A stretch of 64,000 bases of DNA from Mycobacterium sp. (GTDB lineage Bacteria; Actinomycetota; Actinomycetes; Mycobacteriales; Mycobacteriaceae): assembly GCA_003987775.1 (NCBI GenBank), contig RXJD01000010.1:154593-218592 (forward strand), in the 5' to 3' direction. Made by a program: the position numbers and the translations under genes. Position 1 is the first letter of the stretch; every line of letters starts with the position of its first letter. Shown piece after piece: positions 8,959 to 17,468 of this stretch. The notes beneath the pieces are model-generated. The model had not been told where the DNA came from. It did no database searches and worked only from the letters and a program-made list of their open reading frames with translations.

Positions 8959-9435
8959 TCAGAGTGTGTGGCGGCCCGGTGTGGTAGCGGAGTTTTCCAG
9001 CAGACGCCGCAGCACCTCGACGGCTTCCGTCAGCACCTGACGGTCGCCGGGGTCGAGACGGGCCAGCTGCGGTGCGATGGCGGCGGCCCGGTCCCTGCGC
9101 ACCGCGTTGAGTGTGTGAACACCATTGGGGGTGATCTTGATACGGACCGCGCGGGCGTCGCCGGGGTCGATGGTCCGGGACACCAGCCCGGCATCCTCGA
9201 GCCGGCGCACCTGAGTCGTCATCGTCGGCTGGGAACAGTGGTCCACCGCGGCCAGGTCGCCGATGCGGGCTTCCCCCTGGGCCTCGATGGTTGCCAGCAG
9301 CCGGGCCTGTGCCGACGGCAAGGGCATCTGGATCCGCTGGGTGGCCAGCCGGTTCAACCGCGCGACCACTGCCAACAGGTCGGCTCCCAGACCGTGCGCG
9401 ACGTCAGCGTCTTTTGCCGCGGCGGACGAAGTCAT
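8959..9435 (-). CDS. MarR-family transcriptional regulator (Rv2327-like)
   Basis: 158 residues with a winged-helix DNA-binding domain: the stretch RIGDLAAVDHCSQPTMTTQVRRLEDAGLVSR near 58-88 is the MarR recognition helix region, followed by the wing DPGDARAVRIKITPNG. The C-terminal helices should make the dimer. It stands divergently from the ECF transporter genes, in the same place as Rv2327 in M. tuberculosis, and a perfect 7-3-7 palindrome lies 12 bases upstream of its start, which suggests autoregulation and control of the transporter. The ATG at 9435 is used. The ligand is unknown. Confidence 0.88.
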   Translation of the reverse strand: MTSSAAAKDADVAHGLGADLLAVVARLNRLATQRIQMPLPSAQARLLATIEAQGEARIGDLAAVDHCSQPTMTTQVRRLEDAGLVSRTIDPGDARAVRIKITPNGVHTLNAVRRDRAAAIAPQLARLDPGDRQVLTEAVEVLRRLLENSATTPGRHTL

Positions 9436-9447
9436 ACATCCATCGTT

Positions 9448-9464
9448 GCATAGCTTTGCTATGC
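9448..9464. promoter_or_regulatory. Palindromic operator between marR gene and ECF transporter
   Basis: GCATAGCTTTGCTATGC is a perfect inverted repeat with 7-base arms and a 3-base centre, in the divergent spacer. Length and position are typical for a MarR dimer site. Assignment to the adjacent regulator is inference. Confidence 0.7.
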
Positions 9465-9553
9465 GAGACCAATCGTGAAAGGCGTCACCCCAAATGCCCG
9501 GCGGCCCGTGTGCTGGTCACCCTGCGACGAGCGGACCTGGCAGAATCGGTCGA

Positions 9554-11611
9554 GTGAGCGAGACCGGGCCACCCCCTTCGCGCGCTCGGGGTGGACCGCT
9601 GCGACCGAGTGAACTGGCGCAAGCATCGGTGATGGCTGCGCTGTGCGCGGTGACCGCCATCATCTCCGTCGTGGTGCCGTTCGCCGCGGGGCTCGCGCTG
9701 CTCGGCACCGTGCCCACCGGGTTGCTGGCCTACCGCTATCGCCTGCGCGTGCTGATCACCGCGACGGTCGCGGCCAGCGTCATCGCCTTCATCATCGCCG
9801 GCGGCGGGGGATTGATGGGCGTCATCCAGAGCGCCTATATCGGGGGGCTCACCGGAATCATCAAGCGGCGGGGACGCGGCACGCCCACCGTCGTGGTGTC
9901 GTCGGTGATTGCCGGCCTGGTGTTCGGCGCCGCCAACGTCGGGATATTGATGGTGCTGACGCGCCTGCGGCACCTGATGCGCGACGCGATCAGCGCGAAC
10001 GTGAACGGGCTGGCCTCGTTCTTCGGCCGGGTCGGCTTGCAGGATGCCGGGTTCTGGCTCAAGAAGCTCTACGCCGGCGCTCTGCACTACTGGCAGTTGG
10101 TCCTGCTCGGCGCGGTGGCTCTCGGGGTCGTCTTCATCTCTCTGATCGGGTGGTGGGCGCTGTCCCGGCTGCTGGAACGGATGCGGGGCATCCCGGACGT
10201 GCACAAGCTGGACGCTCCGCAGGGCGATGTCCCCGACGCCACCGTCGGCCCGGTCCCGGTGCGGCTGGACCACGTGCGATTCCGCTACCCCGGAGCCGGC
10301 CAGGACGCGCTGCGCGAGATCAGCCTGGACATCGGCGAGGCCGAACACGTCGCGATCACCGGCGCCAATGGCTCCGGCAAGACCACGCTGATGCTGATTC
10401 TGGCCGGCCGGGAGCCCACGTCGGGCACGGTGCAGCGGCCAGGGGCGGTGGGGCTGGGCAAGCTCGGCGGCACCGCCGTCGTCCTGCAACATCCCGAGAG
10501 TCAGGTGCTCGGCACCCGCGTCGCCGACGACGTGGTCTGGGGGCTGCCGCCGGGGACCACGACCGACGTCGAGAAGTTGCTGCGCGAGGTGGGACTGGAA
10601 GATCTGGCCGAGCGCGACACGGGCAGCCTTTCCGGCGGTGAACTGCAGCGCCTGGCGCTCGCGGCCGCGCTGGCCCGCGAGCCCGCCATGCTGATTGCCG
10701 ACGAGGTCACCACCATGGTGGACCAGCAGGGCCGCGAGGGCCTGCTGAATGTGTTGTCCGGCCTGACGAAACGGCACAAGACGGCGTTGGTGCACATCAC
10801 GCACTACAACAACGAGGCCGAATCTGCCGACCGGACAATCAAACTCAGTGATTCCCCGGACAACTCCGGGATGGTGCAGCCCGCCGGAGACGCGCAGCTG
10901 CCGACCGTGGGAGTGGGCGGAACACGCAGCGGGTCGACGCTCGAACTCGTGGGTGTCGGGCACGAATACGGCATCGGAACCCCGTGGGCCAAGACGGCGT
11001 TGCGCGACATCAACTTCGTCGTGGAGCAGGGTGACGGCGTGCTCATCCACGGAGGCAACGGCTCGGGCAAGTCGACGCTGGCGTGGGTGATGGCGGGTTT
11101 GACGACCCCGACGAGTGGTGTCTGCCTGCTCGACGGCCGCCCCACCGACGAGCAGGTGGGCGCGGTGGCGCTGTCGTTCCAGGCGGCACGGCTGCAGCTG
11201 ATGCGCAGTCGCGTCGACTTGGAAGTGGCCTCAGCGGCCGGTTTTTCGCACAAGGACCGCGACCGGGTCATCTCGGCACTCGGCGTGGTCGGACTCGACC
11301 CTGCGCTGGCCGGCCGCAGCATTGACAAGCTCAGTGGCGGCCAGATGCGCCGGGTGGTCCTGGCCGGGCTGCTCGCCTGCAAGCCGAAAGCCCTTATTCT
11401 GGACGAGCCGCTGGCCGGCCTGGACGCCGAAAGTCAGCGCGGCCTCCTGCGCCTGCTGGAGGATCTGCGGCGGGAGCGGGGTCTGACGGTGGTGGTCATC
11501 TCGCACGACCTCGTCGGGATGGAAAGCCTCTGTCCGCGCACCCTGCACCTGCGTGACGGTGCTCTGCAGCCGGCCTCGACGTCCGGCGTACGACCGGGGG
11601 GCGTGGCGTGA
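9554..11611 (+). CDS. ECF transporter: membrane domain fused to two ATPase domains (Rv2326c-like)
   Basis: 685 residues from the GTG at 9554 (the motif [21 protein letters not shown] then starts at about residue 18, as I recall for Rv2326c). Residues 20-200 are hydrophobic with five or six helices, resembling a substrate-binding S component. Two complete ABC ATPase domains follow: Walker [10 protein letters not shown] near 270 and GGNGSGKST near 500, signatures LSGGE near 359 and LSGGQ near 593, Walker B LIADE and LILDEP. The first ATPase thus has the odd ADE Walker B end. This is an EcfS-A-A' fusion that should pair with the EcfT protein encoded next, whose start overlaps its stop. The substrate, probably a vitamin or metal, is unknown. 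Confidence 0.9.
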   Translation: MSETGPPPSRARGGPLRPSELAQASVMAALCAVTAIISVVVPFAAGLALLGTVPTGLLAYRYRLRVLITATVAASVIAFIIAGGGGLMGVIQSAYIGGLTGIIKRRGRGTPTVVVSSVIAGLVFGAANVGILMVLTRLRHLMRDAISANVNGLASFFGRVGLQDAGFWLKKLYAGALHYWQLVLLGAVALGVVFISLIGWWALSRLLERMRGIPDVHKLDAPQGDVPDATVGPVPVRLDHVRFRYPGAGQDALREISLDIGEAEHVAITGANGSGKTTLMLILAGREPTSGTVQRPGAVGLGKLGGTAVVLQHPESQVLGTRVADDVVWGLPPGTTTDVEKLLREVGLEDLAERDTGSLSGGELQRLALAAALAREPAMLIADEVTTMVDQQGREGLLNVLSGLTKRHKTALVHITHYNNEAESADRTIKLSDSPDNSGMVQPAGDAQLPTVGVGGTRSGSTLELVGVGHEYGIGTPWAKTALRDINFVVEQGDGVLIHGGNGSGKSTLAWVMAGLTTPTSGVCLLDGRPTDEQVGAVALSFQAARLQLMRSRVDLEVASAAGFSHKDRDRVISALGVVGLDPALAGRSIDKLSGGQMRRVVLAGLLACKPKALILDEPLAGLDAESQRGLLRLLEDLRRERGLTVVVISHDLVGMESLCPRTLHLRDGALQPASTSGVRPGGVA

Positions 11612-12456
11612 CGACGACGTCTCATCCGCGGCAGCGAGAGAACCGCCGACCCGGTCGCCCGGTGGTGTTGCTGGTTCCCATTCCCGGCTCCTCGCCCATC
11701 CACGAACTGTGGGCCGGGACGAAGCTGTTGGTGGTGTTCGGCATTTCGGTGCTGCTGGCGTTCTACCCGGGTTGGGTGACCATCGGGTGCGCCGCGGCCC
11801 TGGTGCTGGCGGCGATCTGGATCGCCCGTATCCCGCGCGGTGCGCTGCCGTCGATACCCCGCTGGCTGTGGATCGTGATCTTCATCGGTGGTTTCACCGC
11901 GGCGCTGGCCGGCGGTGATCCGCTGGTCTCGGTATCCGGGCTTGAGCTAGGACTCGGCGGTTTCCTGAACTTTCTGCGGATCACCGCGCTGACACTGGTG
12001 CTGCTGGCGCTGGGCGGCCTGGTGTCCTACACCACCAACGTCGCCGAAATCGGGCCTGCGGTGGCCACTTTGGGCCGGCCGCTGCGGCTGCTGCGGCTGC
12101 CGATCGACGAGTGGGCGGTGGCACTGGCGTTGGCGTTGCGCGCCTTCCCCATGTTGATCGACGAGTTCCAGGTGTTGTACGCGGCGCGGCGGCTGCGGCC
12201 GAAACCGGTGCCGCGCAGTCGCAGAGGGAAGCGCCAGCAACGCCGGATGGAGGTCATCGACCTCCTCGCGGCCACCATCACCGTGACGCTGCGCCGCGCT
12301 GACGAGATGGGCGATGCCATCACCGCGCGCGGCGGCACCGGTCAGTTGTCGGCCCACCCGCGGCGGCCCAGGCTGGCGGACTGGCTGACGATCACGACCG
12401 CCGCGCTGGTCTGCGGCGCGGGTGTGGCGATTCAGACGATCCTTTCCGCGCACTAG
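11608..12456 (+). CDS. ECF transporter T component (EcfT; Rv2325c-like)
   Basis: 282 residues, GTG start overlapping the preceding stop by 4 bases, so translation is probably coupled. Hydrophobic helices occupy the first two thirds. The cytoplasmic coupling region has the two short Ala-Arg-Gly type motifs of the family: AARRLRP near 192 and ITARGGTG near 235. EcfT transmits ATP hydrolysis from the two ATPase domains of the neighbouring fusion protein to the substrate-binding subunit. The C-terminal end is convergent with the Lrp regulator, four bases apart. Confidence 0.9.
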   Translation: MTTTSHPRQRENRRPGRPVVLLVPIPGSSPIHELWAGTKLLVVFGISVLLAFYPGWVTIGCAAALVLAAIWIARIPRGALPSIPRWLWIVIFIGGFTAALAGGDPLVSVSGLELGLGGFLNFLRITALTLVLLALGGLVSYTTNVAEIGPAVATLGRPLRLLRLPIDEWAVALALALRAFPMLIDEFQVLYAARRLRPKPVPRSRRGKRQQRRMEVIDLLAATITVTLRRADEMGDAITARGGTGQLSAHPRRPRLADWLTITTAALVCGAGVAIQTILSAH

Positions 12457-12460
12457 TCGA

Positions 12461-12907
12461 TCACGGCCGCATCCGGTCGATCAGGTTCGAGAGCACCACG
12501 ATGCTTTCACTGCGCTCGATGTCGGCGCTGGATCTGATGCGTTCCAGCGCGGTCTCCAGGTGCCGCATGTCCCGGGCTAGTACGTGCAGGATCGCGTCGG
12601 ATGTGCCGGTGACGGTGGCTGCGCTGACCACCTCGGGGATGTCCACCCACGCCTCGCGCAACTTCTCCGGCGCAATCCGGCCGTGGCAGAACACCTGGAC
12701 ATAGGCCTCGGTGTTCCAGCCGAGCGCGTTGTGGTCGACGACGGTGGTGAAGCCCCGGATCACCCCGCTGTCGAGCATCCGGTCGACGCGGCGCTTGACC
12801 GCCGGTGCGGAGAGGTTCACTTTCTGACTGATCTCGGCGAAGGTGGCCCGGGCATGCTCGGCCAGTTCGACCAGGATGCGCTCGTCCGTGTCGTCGAGTC
12901 GGTCCAT
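12461..12907 (-). CDS. Lrp/AsnC-family regulator (Rv2324-like)
   Basis: 148 residues: N-terminal helix-turn-helix (DERILVELAEHARATFAEIS then KVNLSAPAVKRRVDRML, about residues 7-45) and a C-terminal RAM effector/oligomer domain with GTSDAILHVLARDMRHLE. It is transcribed away from an arginine/ornithine catabolic operon, exactly the place of Rv2324. Feast/famine regulators of this class usually sense an amino acid, here probably arginine or ornithine (inference). Regularly spaced GCGCAA motifs in the shared spacer are good candidate binding sites. Confidence 0.9.
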   Translation of the reverse strand: MDRLDDTDERILVELAEHARATFAEISQKVNLSAPAVKRRVDRMLDSGVIRGFTTVVDHNALGWNTEAYVQVFCHGRIAPEKLREAWVDIPEVVSAATVTGTSDAILHVLARDMRHLETALERIRSSADIERSESIVVLSNLIDRMRP

Positions 12908-12929
12908 ACCACACCTCCGTCAGTCGTGT

Positions 12930-13007
12930 GCGCAACAGATCGTCACTGTGCGAAGCCTAGCGCAATAAATCAACGGTAAGTGCGCAATGTAGTTCGTTTG
13001 CTTGCGC
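12930..13007. promoter_or_regulatory. Phased GCGCAA motifs, candidate Lrp/AsnC sites
   Basis: Three direct GCGCAA copies at 12930-12935, 12960-12965 and 12982-12987 and one inverted copy TTGCGC at 13002-13007. Start-to-start spacings are 30, 22 and 20 bases, close to whole DNA turns. They fill the spacer between the Lrp regulator and the arginine operon. Function is inferred. Confidence 0.5.
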
Positions 13008-13034
13008 CATAGCGGCCCCATAGCGTTGATATTT

Positions 13035-13898
13035 ATGACGGACAACTATGTGGACGCCCGATTCGCGCCGGGGGCCCGGCACGTCACGGGGCGCGACCGC
13101 ACTCCGACCGCCCGGCATTATGCGATGACACCGCCGACCTTCTTCGCCGTCGAATACGCGATCAACCCGTGGATGGACACCAGTACGCCGGTCGACGTCG
13201 GGCGCGCCACGGCCCAGTGGGAACGGCTGCGCCAAACCTATGTTCGGCTGGGCCACCGGGTCGATGTGGTCGAGCCCGTGGCAGGCCTGCCGGACATGGT
13301 GTACGCCGCCAACGGCGGTTTCGTCGCCCAGGAGGTCGCCGTCGTGGCCAGGTTCCGGTTCGCTGAGCGTGCCGACGAGTCCCGGGCCTACGCGAACTGG
13401 ATGGCCTCGATCGGCTACCGGCCCGTGTCCACCCGTCACGTCAACGAAGGCCAGGGTGATCTGCTGCTGGTCGGCGATATGGTGCTGGCAGGCTACGGGT
13501 TTCGCACCGACCCTCGCGCGCACGCCGAGATCGCCGCTGCGCTGCGAATGCCGGTGGTGTCGCTCGAACTGGTGGATCCGCGCTTCTACCATCTCGATAC
13601 CGCGCTGGCCGTGCTCGACGAGCACACCATCGCGTACTACCCGCCGGCGTTCAGCGAATCGGCTCAGACCCAGTTGCGGGCGTTGTTCCCCGAGGCCATC
13701 ACCGTCGGCACCCCCGACGCATACCTCTTCGGGCTCAACGCCGTCTCCGACGGCTACCACGTTGTACTGCCTTCCGCGGCAACGGGATTCGCACAACAGC
13801 TACGGGCGTACGGCTTCGAGCCGATCGGCGTCGACCTGTCCGAACTGCTCAAGGGCGGCGGCTCGGTGAAGTGCTGCACATTGGAGGTGCACTCGTGA
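13035..13898 (+). CDS. Arginine-modifying hydrolase, DDAH/arginine deiminase-like (Rv2323c-like)
   Basis: 287 residues from the ATG at 13035. The family catalytic framework is visible: MTPPTFFAVEYAINPWM near 30, DMVYAANGG near 87, RHVNEGQGDLL near 135, YHLDTALAVLD near 185 (His) and the near-terminal GGGSVKCCTLE, where one of the two Cys is the nucleophile. Such enzymes hydrolyse the guanidino group of arginine or methylarginines. Because rocD and rocE follow, arginine to ornithine (or citrulline) is the likely reaction. The last codons overlap the rocD start (GTGA), so the genes are an operon under the divergent Lrp regulator. Substrate choice between arginine and dimethylarginine cannot be settled from sequence. 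Confidence 0.85.
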   Translation: MTDNYVDARFAPGARHVTGRDRTPTARHYAMTPPTFFAVEYAINPWMDTSTPVDVGRATAQWERLRQTYVRLGHRVDVVEPVAGLPDMVYAANGGFVAQEVAVVARFRFAERADESRAYANWMASIGYRPVSTRHVNEGQGDLLLVGDMVLAGYGFRTDPRAHAEIAAALRMPVVSLELVDPRFYHLDTALAVLDEHTIAYYPPAFSESAQTQLRALFPEAITVGTPDAYLFGLNAVSDGYHVVLPSAATGFAQQLRAYGFEPIGVDLSELLKGGGSVKCCTLEVHS

Positions 13899-15118
13899 CC
13901 ATTCTGGCGGACCTGACCGACACGGCCATCGCGCTGGTGGAAAGGCATGCAGCGCACAACTATTCACCGTTGCCGGTGGTGGCTGCCAGCGCCGAAGGGG
14001 CCTGGATCATTGATGTGGACGGCCGTCGCTACCTGGACTGTCTGGCCGCCTACTCGGCGGTCAACTTCGGCCATCGCCACCCCGAGATCATCGCGACGGC
14101 TCACGCCCAGCTCGATACGGTCACGCTGGTCAGCCGCGCCTTCCACTCCGACCGCCTCGGTCCCTTCTGCGCGGCACTGGCCGAGTTGTGCGAAAAGGAC
14201 ATGGTGTTGCCGATGAATTCGGGCGCCGAGGCGGTCGAGAGCGGCCTGAAGGTCGCCCGCAAATGGGGCACCGATGTCAAGGGCGTCCCGGCCGGCAAAG
14301 CCAACATTATCGTGGCGGACAACAACTTCCACGGCCGCACGATCAGCATCGTCAGCTTCTCCTCGGACCCGGTGGCGCGTGGCGGATTCGGTCCGTTCAC
14401 CCCCGGATTCCGCTCCGTGCCGTTCGGCGACGCAACCGCCCTGGCCGGGGCGATCGACGAGCACACGGTCGCGGTGCTGCTCGAGCCGATCCAGGGCGAG
14501 GCGGGCATCATCGTGCCGCCGGACGACTACCTGCCCGCGGTGCGTGCGCTGTGCAGCGAGCACAACGTGCTGATGATCGCCGACGAGATCCAATCGGGAT
14601 TGGCGCGTACCGGTTACACCTTCGCCTGTGACCGGTGGGGCGTGGTGCCCGACGTCTACCTCCTCGGCAAGGCGCTGGGCGGGGGCGTCGTCCCGCTGTC
14701 GGCGGTGGTCGCCGACCGGGACGTCCTCGGCGTGCTCAATCCCGGTGAACACGGCTCGACGTTCGGGGGCAACCCGCTGGCGGCTGCGATCGGCACCACC
14801 GTGGTGGACATGCTGGCACGCGGCGATTTCCAGTACCGCTCGGCCAGACTGGGTGCGCACCTGCACGAGGGGTTGAGTGCGCTGGTCGGTCATGGCGTGA
14901 CGGCGGTGCGCGGCTTCGGGTTGTGGGCTGGTGTCGATATCGACCCGGAGCTGGGTTCCGGTAAGCAGATCAGCCTGCGGCTGGCCGATCGCGGAGTGCT
15001 GGTCAAGGACACCCACGACTGGACGCTGCGGTTCGCTCCGCCGCTGGTGATCACCGCCTCGGAGATCGACTGGCTGGTGGGGCAGTTCGCCGCCGTGCTG
15101 CGGGAGGCCCATACTTAG
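13895..15118 (+). CDS. rocD: Ornithine aminotransferase RocD
   Basis: 407 residues, class III PLP aminotransferase, converting ornithine and 2-oxoglutarate to glutamate semialdehyde and glutamate. The PLP lysine lies in YLLGKALGGGVVPLSA near 258; the pocket sequences MNSGAEAVESGLKVARKWG, EPIQGEAGI and ADEIQSGLARTG are present. I use the GTG at 13895, which overlaps the upstream stop and has GGAGG 8 bases before it, not the GTG at 13871. The reading frame is complete and uninterrupted. In M. tuberculosis, as I recall, this gene is split into rocD1 and rocD2 (Rv2322c, Rv2321c). Confidence 0.93.
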   Translation: MTILADLTDTAIALVERHAAHNYSPLPVVAASAEGAWIIDVDGRRYLDCLAAYSAVNFGHRHPEIIATAHAQLDTVTLVSRAFHSDRLGPFCAALAELCEKDMVLPMNSGAEAVESGLKVARKWGTDVKGVPAGKANIIVADNNFHGRTISIVSFSSDPVARGGFGPFTPGFRSVPFGDATALAGAIDEHTVAVLLEPIQGEAGIIVPPDDYLPAVRALCSEHNVLMIADEIQSGLARTGYTFACDRWGVVPDVYLLGKALGGGVVPLSAVVADRDVLGVLNPGEHGSTFGGNPLAAAIGTTVVDMLARGDFQYRSARLGAHLHEGLSALVGHGVTAVRGFGLWAGVDIDPELGSGKQISLRLADRGVLVKDTHDWTLRFAPPLVITASEIDWLVGQFAAVLREAHT

Positions 15119-15142
15119 CTGACACAGCGATGGGAGGCGCAG

Positions 15143-16588
15143 TTGCCGACTACTTCGATCCCCCTGCGGGAACAGATGCTGCGCCGCCGCCCGGTAGGTG
15201 GTGCGCCCGTCGCACAGGGGGCCGCTTCTGAGCTCAAACGCAGCTTCGGCACCTTCCAGCTCACCCTCTTCGGCGTGGGGTCGACCGTCGGAACCGGAAT
15301 CTTCTTCGTGCTGTCCCAAGCGGTGCCCGAGGCCGGGCCCGGCGTGCTCGTCTCCTTTCTGGTGGCCGGCATCGCGGCCGGGCTGGCCGCGATCTGCTAC
15401 GCCGAATTGGCCTCCGCCGTGCCGGTTTCCGGCTCGTCATACTCGTACGCCTACACCACCCTGGGCGAGGCGGTGGCCATGGTCGTGGCGGCGTGCCTGC
15501 TGCTGGAATACGGAGTGGCCACCGCGGCGGTGGCCGTCGGCTGGAGTGGTTACCTCAACAAGCTGCTGCACAACCTGCTGGGAGTCGAACTGCCACACGC
15601 CTTGTCGGCGGCACCATGGGACAAGACGCCACCGGGTGTCTCGCACGGTTGGGTCAACCTGCCGGCGGTCATCCTGATCGTCTTGTGCGCGCTGTTGTTG
15701 ATCCGTGGCGCCAGCGAATCGGCCAAGGTGAACACGATCATGGTGCTGATCAAGCTCGGCGTGCTAGGTCTGTTCGCGGTGATCGCCTTCACCGCCTTCA
15801 ACGACGACCACCTCAAGAACTTCGCGCCGTTCGGTGTCGCCGGCATCGGCACGGCGGCGGGCACCATCTTCTTCTCCTACATCGGCCTGGACGCCGTCTC
15901 GACCGCGGGTGACGAGGTGAAGGACCCGCAGAAGACCATGCCGCGCGCATTGATCTCGGCGCTGGTCGTGGTAACCGGCGTCTACCTGCTGGTCGCGCTG
16001 TCCGCGCTCGGCACTCAGCCGTGGCAGGACTTCGGTGCCCAGGAGAATGCCGGGCTGGCCACCATTCTCGACAACGTCACGCACAGTCGATGGGCCGGCA
16101 CGGTGCTGGCCGCGGGCGCGGTCATCTCGATCTTCACCGTCACGCTGGTCACCATGTACGGCATGACCCGCATCCTGTTCGCGATGGGCCGCGACGGCTT
16201 GTTACCCGCCCGGTTCGCGACGGTGAATCCGACGACCATGACCCCGGTGAACAACACCGTCATCGTCGCGGTCGCCGCGGGACTGCTCGCGGCGTTCGTG
16301 CCGCTGGACAAGCTGGCGGACATGGTGTCCATCGGTACCTTGACGGCGTTCATCGTGGTGTCCCTGGGCGTGATCATCCTGCGCGTGCGCGAACCCGATC
16401 TGCCGCGTGCCTTCCGGGTCCCGGGATATCCTGTGACACCGCTGCTTTCGGTGCTGGCCTGCGGGTACATCCTGGCAAGCCTGCACTGGTATACCTGGCT
16501 GGCGTTCAGCGGCTGGATCGCGGTAACGCTGATCTACTACTTCGTGTGGGGCCGGCATCACAGCGCCTTGAATGAGAACCCGCCGTGA
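15143..16588 (+). CDS. rocE: Cationic amino acid permease RocE
   Basis: 481 residues with about 12-14 membrane helices, APC superfamily, cationic amino acid transporter group. The first helix has FGVGSTVGTGIFFVLSQAVPEAGPG, the substrate and ion-binding GxG bend of the family, and FFSYIGLDAVSTAGDEVKDPQKTMP is the typical helix 6 region. It should import arginine or ornithine for the two enzymes encoded before it. A TTG start at 15143 with GGGAGG 8 bases upstream seems right. The stop overlaps the start of the universal stress gene, so the operon continues. Confidence 0.9.
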   Translation: MPTTSIPLREQMLRRRPVGGAPVAQGAASELKRSFGTFQLTLFGVGSTVGTGIFFVLSQAVPEAGPGVLVSFLVAGIAAGLAAICYAELASAVPVSGSSYSYAYTTLGEAVAMVVAACLLLEYGVATAAVAVGWSGYLNKLLHNLLGVELPHALSAAPWDKTPPGVSHGWVNLPAVILIVLCALLLIRGASESAKVNTIMVLIKLGVLGLFAVIAFTAFNDDHLKNFAPFGVAGIGTAAGTIFFSYIGLDAVSTAGDEVKDPQKTMPRALISALVVVTGVYLLVALSALGTQPWQDFGAQENAGLATILDNVTHSRWAGTVLAAGAVISIFTVTLVTMYGMTRILFAMGRDGLLPARFATVNPTTMTPVNNTVIVAVAAGLLAAFVPLDKLADMVSIGTLTAFIVVSLGVIILRVREPDLPRAFRVPGYPVTPLLSVLACGYILASLHWYTWLAFSGWIAVTLIYYFVWGRHHSALNENPP

Positions 16589-17463
16589 GCGTCGTCGTCG
16601 GATACCGGGCCGACAAGGTAGGCCTTTCGGGGCTGTACCTGGCGGTCGGCATCGCCCGGACACTGCAGACGTCGCTGACGGTGGCGACCATCGTGCCCAA
16701 GGGCTGGCCCACGCCGTCGCTGGCCCGCGTCGACGCCGAATACGAGCACTGGGCCGAGCATCTCGCCGAGAACTCCGCCAATGAAGCCCGGGCCTTTCTG
16801 TCCCCGTTGACCGAGGGGCTCAAGGTCAACTACCGGCAGTGTGCACACCGCTCGGTATCGACGGGATTGCTCGAAGTGGCCGAGGAGGTGGGCGCGGAGA
16901 TGCTGGTGCTCGGCTCGCTGCCGAGCGTGCGGCGCGTGCAGATGGTGGTCGGTACCACCGCCGACTGGCTGCTGCACTCCTCGCCGGTGCCGGTGGCGAT
17001 CAGCTCGCCCGGATACCACTCGACGACAGGCAGATTGACCCGCCTGACATGCGCCTACTCCGCGATCCCGCAGGCGGTGAGCGTGGTGCGCCAGTGCGCG
17101 GCGTACGCCGAGCGGATGGGAGTACCGCTGCGGGTGATGACCTTCGCCGTCCGGGGCCGGACGATGTATCCACCCGATGTGGGACTGGACGCCGAGGACA
17201 GCATCCTCGAGGCGTGGGCGGTGCAGGCGCGCGACGTGCTGGAGTCGCTGAAGGCCGACGGCGTCGTGGGCAAAGGCGTTGCGCTGCAGGTGGTTACCGC
17301 GCGCAGCTGGGTCGAGGCGCTGCACAGCGCGGACTGGGTCGACGGCGAGATCCTGACGCTGGGCACGTCGCCGGGCGGCGATATCCGGCGAGTGTTCCTC
17401 GGCGTCCGCAGCGGCAAGATTATTCGCCACAGCCCGGTGCCGGTGCTGGTGCTGCCCGGCTGA
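16585..17463 (+). CDS. Tandem universal stress protein (Rv2319c-like)
   Basis: 292 residues made of two universal stress (UspA-fold) halves of about 145 residues. The halves end with the related stretches DWLLHSSPVPVAIS and KIIRHSPVPVLVLPG. The first half has MLVLGSLPSVRRVQMVVGTTAD where the ATP-binding G-x2-G-x9-G loop normally lies, but the spacing is not canonical, so nucleotide binding is uncertain. The GTG start overlaps the rocE stop by 4 bases. This is the position of Rv2319c. Coupling to an amino acid permease suggests a regulatory role for transport, which is inference. Confidence 0.85.
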   Translation: MSVVVGYRADKVGLSGLYLAVGIARTLQTSLTVATIVPKGWPTPSLARVDAEYEHWAEHLAENSANEARAFLSPLTEGLKVNYRQCAHRSVSTGLLEVAEEVGAEMLVLGSLPSVRRVQMVVGTTADWLLHSSPVPVAISSPGYHSTTGRLTRLTCAYSAIPQAVSVVRQCAAYAERMGVPLRVMTFAVRGRTMYPPDVGLDAEDSILEAWAVQARDVLESLKADGVVGKGVALQVVTARSWVEALHSADWVDGEILTLGTSPGGDIRRVFLGVRSGKIIRHSPVPVLVLPG

Positions 17464-17468
17464 CGTCG

